Below, one piece after another: positions 58,894-64,000 of a stretch of 64,000 nucleotides of DNA. Origin of the DNA: Acanthosoma haemorrhoidale (lineage: Eukaryota; Arthropoda; Insecta; Hemiptera; Acanthosomatidae); contig OV884009.1 of assembly GCA_930367205.1 (NCBI GenBank), forward strand, positions 116,821,454-116,885,453, given 5' to 3'. The position numbers and the translations under genes were made by a program. Numbering within the stretch: position 1 is the first letter of the stretch; each line of letters opens with the position of its first letter. The notes below the pieces were generated by a model. It was not told where the DNA came from, searched no databases, and worked only from the letters and a program-made list of their open reading frames with translations.

Positions 58894-60102
58894 AAAAATG
58901 TTTAACCAAATTTACATTTTGTTTCGAACATAATATGTAATTTTTCCAACAATAATGGTTTATTATCCCCTGCTTTATAAATATTGCAATAAAAAGATTT
59001 ATAATTACTATTTTTTTAGTACAAAACAACTGAACGATCCAAAACGATCAAGAGTAATCCGTAGCTGTAAAACGACCCACCCCACTCATCCCGATTTCTT
59101 TAGAACCACCAATCCAATGAATATTGCTTACGCTGAAAATTGGTTGATATTGCCATATAGTATTGTTTTTTCAAATATTAGGAACATGCCTAAATATAAA
59201 CAGTTAAAAAATCAAATCCTATTCGTACACCAAACAATGTTATCTTACACCTATCAGAGAGCTCTACGAAATGTATAGACTAAACACCTTTTATCTCCTA
59301 GAAATAATAAAATACCATAATTCGTCTAGTTGAGAAATAAAACCTTCCTTATCAATTAATTACCTAATATTCTTAATTAACTTAGTACAATATTATAAAA
59401 TACTCGTATCGTATTTTCAATATAAACTAACCTGATGATTACCATCCAATTGAATGGTAATTGAAAATTGAATAAAAATTTAATTTATTCTATCATTTTC
59501 CAAAGGGTTGAAGGAAATAAAAGTCATTTTGATAATCCTGTCGACGTGTTTATTTTGATGAGGGATTCCCTTAAACTACGTACCTAGGAACCTCTCATTT
59601 ACTGTCCCCAAGGGCGGATTGGCGTTGATCCTCCTTACGAAACAGTATTTACGCCGATATGACGAAAGTATTCAACATATTTATATTCTCAAAACTGATC
59701 TGTCTATAAAATGTTAATTTACACCTGGCTATAACCGGAAAGTTTTAGCATTTGATCCCATAAAGTTCCACAAACTGGTAAATCACTATTGATTGTGCTG
59801 AGATCTCTTGATAGAGAAACTCACTAATGTCCAGGGACATTTTCTCTGAAGATATTACAATTTCCAGTGTCACTTGTATTCTTTATCACGACCAACAAGT
59901 CACAAGGGCATCTATCTATCTGTGAACTGGATTCAAGATCACCATGTTTTTCACATGATCAACTTTTTGTTACTTGCTCGTATTCCGGTGCAATGGGGCG
60001 TTGGGCCGGTCAAAGCACCTTAGCGTTATTCTCTTAAGGACTTTATTTAAATAAAACAATAAATAACAAAACAAATACAATTTCTCTAGAACTACTAGAT
60101 AA
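58894..60102. other. A+T-rich stretch without firm gene
   Basis: The ORF 58955-59278 (107 codons) has no domain I recognise. The part around 59985-60060 may be the 3' end region of the R1-like piece that follows, with TTTATTT/AAATAAA signals. Confidence 0.4.
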
Positions 60103-61173
60103 GGATTCCTACAAACTAACTTAACCTATATATATTTACAAATTAACCTAACGTATAACTATTTACAATAAGCTTAAATCTATATTTACAAGGGGTGTGC
60201 ATCTTCTGCCACTTAAAAAGTAAACTTATAGCCCCTCCTATATCCTAACTAAGTTCTAAGACCCATATTATCCAATATTTTCAGCAATTCCTCTCCGACT
60301 GGCGGTTCATCGTTATCTTCGGGTGAGCTTTCCCGAAGGCATGGCTGCTCATCCCACGCCTCCCCCCTGGATATCGAGAAGTGTCCGGTGCCCTGGAGCT
60401 CTATTCACTCCCCAATGAATTCACGGAACGCCTCATGTCTTCTCTCCTCATTGACCAGCGGAACGGCAGGTCGGACTCGCCCAATCTGCATGCTCCTACC
60501 AAGTGGAGCAGCCGTACTCTCGCAGGTTCCAAAGCACGACATGCTCCGCAGTTTCGTCTTCTCTGCAGTGAGCGGAAAAATTGTCCTCTGCCCTCTTGTA
60601 CTCATAGAGTTTGACACGAAATTCGTCGTGTCTATTGAGGACCTGCGACGTCCAATAGTCCGGGGAGACCCATCTTGCCCTCAGCCTGTCCTGGACTGAA
60701 GGGAAGTTCTTCTTGAGGGTGCTCCCCTTCGTCGTGCTGGTCCAGCTGGCCCTCCACTGGCCTCAGTAGTCTACTCGCCGATTAGGGCCTTCCACCTCCC
60801 AGGTTCCGCTTGAATTCTTCTCCATAGGGGAGGTGGAAGCTCTTCCATCAGCCCCATTTTCGTCCTTGACCTGAGGCGCTGTTCCAGGTGGACCAGGTCC
60901 ACTGGAGCCGCCGTTGCCAATACCTCCGCCGCCTCGAAAGATATCTTCACAGCTACAGAGCTCTGGTAGTTGGTGAAACGTTGGGATCGGCACTTCCGTT
61001 GAGTGAGTGACCGGGCGTCTTGTAGAGAATAAATTACAATAAGTCCCCTTGCTACGGTTGTTTCGATTCATTCCAGTAATATTTATTAGACAGAAATAGT
61101 CATCAAAGTGGTTTTAGGGTTCTCTCCAAACTATTGGTACGCCAAATTTCTCCGAAGCTCTACAACCAGTTAT
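60103..61173 (-). pseudogene. R1/TRAS-like element, 3' part (copy 1, left arm of palindrome)
   Basis: On the minus strand, across frame changes: VAVKISFEAAEVLATAAPVD and LVHLEQRLRSRTK (61-60.9 kb, the segment after the thumb in R1-clade polymerases), MEELPPPLWRRIQ, RWKALIGE, KKNFPSVQDRLRARWVSPDY, LNRHDEFRVKLYEYKRA, CREDETAEHVVLW (the Cys/His C-terminal motif), GRVRPAVPLVNEERRHEAFR and EFIGE. A 3' UTR follows down to about 60103. The glycine-rich ORF at 60763-61071 is a shadow frame of this. Just above 60 codons of SFEAAEVL the sequence becomes non-coding (61069-61173), shared with the right arm. It is inactive and lacks the RT palm. Confidence 0.72.
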
Positions 61174-61420
61174 GGCAATATAGTGTTTTTTGTTTTATTA
61201 TGTACTTCTATATATTATCAAAAATCCACTAAAGCTTCATGTAATTTATGCCAGTGGTTTTGGAGGTAGGGAGTTGTAAACATATTCCAATTCACTAAGC
61301 TCTGTCATGACTGCAGTTTGAGGTGCTGGATAGAAGTAGAATTTTTCAATCGCTAATAGCTCTACAACCAGTTATGGCAATATAGTGTAGTTTCTTTTAT
61401 TACGTGATTCTATATATTAT
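61158..61420 (+). repeat. Two direct repeats of about 62 bp
   Basis: 61158-61219 and 61359-61420 share CTCTACAACCAGTTATGGCA, ATATAGTGT and CTATATATTAT. The first copy begins inside the left palindrome arm. The A+T-rich spacer (about 140 bases) is not recognised. Confidence 0.85.
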
Positions 61421-61435
61421 TTACAATCCCTCCCT

Positions 61436-62341
61436 GAGCCAATCGAAGAGAGCGGAGCTCCGACTGATTCCAAATGGAGCGGATCGATACCAGACAGCCA
61501 CCAAGAGCTACAGGCCAATCAGCCTCCTCCCATTCTTAAGTAAACTCCTGGAGCAGCTGATGAACGTGGCGTTGGGACGGACATTTGATAAAGTGGACCA
61601 CCCTAGGCATTACGGCTCCTGTAAGAGCAGCAGCGCAGCTGACGTCTTAAATAAGAGCAGATATGGTGACTCGCTCCAAGTACGCGGTGCTTCCTACCTT
61701 CGACATCTCCTCTACCTTTGACAGGGTGTGGTGGCCTTACGTTATGAGGGAGCTGCAGGAGCTGGAGGCCCAAAGCAATGTGTATGAACTAGTGGGCAGC
61801 TACCTGAGTCAGCGTAGGGTGGTTTTCAGAGGAGTGTCTTACGACGTGAAAGCGCCGTTGGTGCGAGGGTGGCCCCAAGGCTCAGTTCTGGCCCTGCCCT
61901 CTGGAAACTAGTTTTCAATAAAGTCCTCGTGGCCTTGGAGGAACACGGATTCCCCGTGGTGGACTATGTTGAAGATCTGGCCACGACCATCGTTGGGGGT
62001 TCCCGAGTGGAAGTTATCAGAAGAGCGTACGCCTGTGCCACATTGGTCAAGGAGTGTTGTGCCAGGATGAAGATGACCATGGCTGTCAAGAAGACGATGG
62101 CCGCCCTAGTGAGAGACAAGTTGGATCGTGCCCACCTGATGTGGCTGGATATTGATGGAAGACAGGTGAACACAAAAGTGACCTACCTGGGTGTGAGACT
62201 AGGAAAATTTATTAGCCTTTCTCCTTACATCGAGTACCTGGGTGACAGAGCTATAGCAGTCACCATTTGCTTCGCAAGGATAGGAGGCGGTGGGGGTGTG
62301 ATTTCCAGTCTCAATGCCTCCGTACCAGGCCATGGTAATGG
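61436..62341 (+). pseudogene. R1/TRAS-like reverse transcriptase domain, broken
   Basis: Plus strand: SYRPISLLPFLSKLLEQLM (finger), a scrambled part, FDISSTFDRVWWPYVMRELQ (palm A; R1-type elements typically have F-D-N-[VA]-WWP), NVYELVGSYLSQRRVVFRGV, GWPQGSV (motif B), LVFNKVLVALEEHGFPVVDY followed by VEDLA where YADDLA should stand, then LVKECCARMKMTMAVKKT and VTYLGVRLGKFISLSPYIEY (YLG motif). At least three frame changes are needed (ORFs 61404-61721, 61663-61911, 61869-62345). The change of the first catalytic Asp to Glu plus the Ala to Val before it would abolish activity even in a repaired frame. The copy ends at 62341 where the right palindrome arm begins. Confidence 0.82.
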
Positions 62342-62342
62342 G

Positions 62343-63030
62343 TAACTGGTTGTAGAGCTTTGGAGAAATTCAGCGTACCAATGTTTTGGAGAAAACCCCG
62401 AAACCACTTTGATGACTATTTCTGTCTAGTTAATATTACTGGAATGAATCGAAACAGCGGTAGCAAGGGGACTTAACCTAATTTAGTCTCTCCAAGAGGC
62501 CCGGTCACTCAATCAAAGGAAGCGCCGATCCCAACGTTTCACCAGCTACCAGAGCTCTGTAGCTGTGAAGATATCTTTCGAGGCGGCGGAGGTATTGGCA
62601 ACGGCGGTTCCAGTGGACCTGGTCCCCCTGGAACACCACCTCAGGTCAAGTACGAAGAGGCTTATGGATGAGCTTCCACCTCCCCTACGGAGAAGAATCG
62701 AATAAGAGCCTGGGGGTGGAAGGCTCTCATCGATGAGTGGACTACTATGGCGTCGAGCGCCAGGTGGACCAGCTCAACAAAGGGGAGCGGGTGCTCATGA
62801 GGGTTCATGAAGAACTTCCCTTCAGTCCAGAGCAGGCTGAGGGGAAGATCCCTCCCGATGGCTGCTCCACGCGATAGGAGCACACAGCCTGGGCGAGGCC
62901 AACCTGCCGTCGCTGGTCAATGATGAGAAGAGGTGCGAGGCGTTCCGTGGGTTAATCGGGGAGCGGAGGGAGCTCCAGGGCTTTAGTGATAAGTTTGTAA
63001 ATATAGGTTAAATTAGTGTGTAAGAATTTT
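62343..63030 (+). pseudogene. R1/TRAS-like element, 3' part (copy 2, right arm of palindrome)
   Basis: Reverse complement of the left arm 60103-61173, starting with the same non-coding piece (62343-62455), then SFEAAEVLATAVPVDLVPLE in the true frame, LMDELPPPLRRRI, WKALIDEWTTM, and NFPSVQSRLRGRS. An internal deletion then removes the part with the Cys/His motif seen in copy 1. The C-terminal GRGQPAVAGQ..., VNDEKRCEAFRGLIGE-like end and a short 3' UTR follow. Stops interrupt it. Confidence 0.72.
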
Positions 63031-63702
63031 GTATATAGCCAGAGGACTACCCTTTATACTTTGTTGCATAATACTTTGTTGCACTTTCATACAGAATCCA
63101 TTCAGCCCATTAAACAAATTTCTTCCTACAAGTCATTTTCAAGGATCAAGGACCGTTAACTGGTTCCTATGTCAGTTGCGCAGCGTCTCGATGCCTACAT
63201 ACATGGCCAATTGCTTCAAGTCACCGCTTCGCAATTTATTATTGTAAGGGCTGTCCTCGACTCAGCTTCGCATGCAAGTTTCGTTTTAGAACACTTGTCC
63301 AGCCCTTAGGATCTTGCTAGTCTAATCTAATTATTTGTAAATTTTCAACAATGAAAAATGCACATTTTAGATTTTGGGTCTGATTTATGCTGTGATGTTG
63401 GACCTAATGGGGATGTAAATTTGATTACTATTACTAAAAAGAGTATTATTAAATAACAATATATTCTCCACCATGGAGTTTACAAAAGTCATGGGGACCC
63501 CTCGAAATTAAGAGTTGTGTTCGATGCAAGTGCTCGTACATCGAGCTCAAAACTGGAAAAAAAAAATCACTAAATTTCTACGGTCTTAGTTACCAACACA
63601 TGTAAAAAAATTTAATTTGTACTTCTGGGCAAGATTGTAAGATACTTAATAGTAAACTTTAAAAAACAAATTCAGGAACTGACCTAAAGTAGTATCGAAT
63701 CG
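63031..63702. other. Stretch without gene
   Basis: The ORF 63029-63247 is not recognised. A+T-rich otherwise. Confidence 0.45.
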
Positions 63703-63800
63703 ACATCGACATACTTGACCTGAGGTGGTGTTCCAGGGGGACCAGGTCCACTGGAACCGCCGTTGCCAATACCTCCGCCGCCTCGAAAGACATCGGCACG
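63703..63800 (-). pseudogene. R1/TRAS-like fragment (copy 3, about 95 bp)
   Basis: The minus strand repeats the SFEAAEVLATAVPVDLVPLE segment found at 60.9 and 62.6 kb, nearly identical to the 62.6-kb copy; similarity stops sharply on both sides. The 96-codon ORF at 63684-63974 with its glycine-rich stretch is the wrong frame of this fragment plus unrelated flank. Confidence 0.75.
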
Positions 63801-64000
63801 GATTAATAGCATTACGTCCCTACCTACTCTGTTTTTATCTCGTCTGTGGATATTACATTCTGGAACCAATAATCTATCTTGGTTTGAAAGAAGGGTCTCG
63901 CTGACAGAAATTATGCTGAAGAAATAATTTGAACTCCACATCGTTACCTTCGATTTGTCAGGAATTCCACACAATAAGTTTTATTTTTTAGTCAATAACC
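63801..64000. other. Window end, no feature
   Basis: Nothing supported. Confidence 0.4.

Noticed and set aside
60763..61071. Glycine/proline-rich ORF (RGGGGIGNGGSSGPGPPG)
   Set aside because: It is an alternate frame of the R1-like segment whose real frame reads SFEAAEVLATAAPVDL. The same applies to the ORF at 63684-63974.

Overview
The window looks like nuclear DNA of an arthropod, most likely an insect. It is strongly A+T-rich (roughly two thirds A+T by eye, not computed), has no compact gene arrangement, and is dominated by decayed transposable elements, simple repeats and unannotatable intronic or intergenic sequence. The firmest host-gene signal is one exon on the minus strand at 53439-53617. 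It encodes the start of the first Ig domain of a Dpr-type neuronal cell-surface protein. dpr genes have very long introns, so much of the window could be intron of that gene, but this is inference. Fragments of a multicopy ORF I associate with hemipteran genomes (27.1-27.6 kb) and of a GTF2I-repeat/hAT-type zinc-finger protein (31.2-31.5 kb) lean the call toward Hemiptera, without proving it.

Layout. 3-842: 3' part of a Jockey-like non-LTR retrotransposon, internally deleted, with an A-tail; its 3' tail recurs at 34.18 kb. 1838-2590: inverted repeat. 5.65-5.93 kb: Tc1 transposase N-terminus. 14.76-15.08 kb (-) and 56.06-56.76 kb (+): two copies of one non-LTR RT C-terminal region. 15.6 kb: CT microsatellite. 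16.48-19.18 kb: large inverted repeat whose inner left edge carries a 56-codon exon-like ORF. 20.48 kb: 21-bp minisatellite. 22.3-22.8 kb (-) and about 29.8 kb (+): CR1/L2-like remnants. 23.3-24.1 kb: GC-rich coding-like block. 36.1-36.7 kb: coiled-coil gag/ORF1-like remnant. 37.26-38.04 kb: 5'-truncated non-LTR insertion with RNase H, a TTA-repeat tail and a 13-bp target duplication. 34.7, 46.6-47.6 and 57.0-58.9 kb: three copies of one Jockey-type family, two of them internally inverted. 54.4-54.66 kb: GC-rich patch near the Dpr exon. 60.1-63.8 kb: palindromic R1/TRAS-like element pieces.

No intact gene, complete transposon, rRNA, functional tRNA or CRISPR array is visible. The retroelement fragments all carry stops, frameshifts, deletions or lost active-site residues, so none looks able to move itself. 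The recurring theme is inverted architecture: five separate loci have inverted arms, mostly with diverged sequence. This points to old rearrangements (twin priming, staggered-break inversion, inverted duplication) rather than assembly noise. I found no convincing new molecular system. The best leads are the two splice-site-bounded ORFs at 17061-17228 and 44241-44399 and the inverted repeat beside the first.
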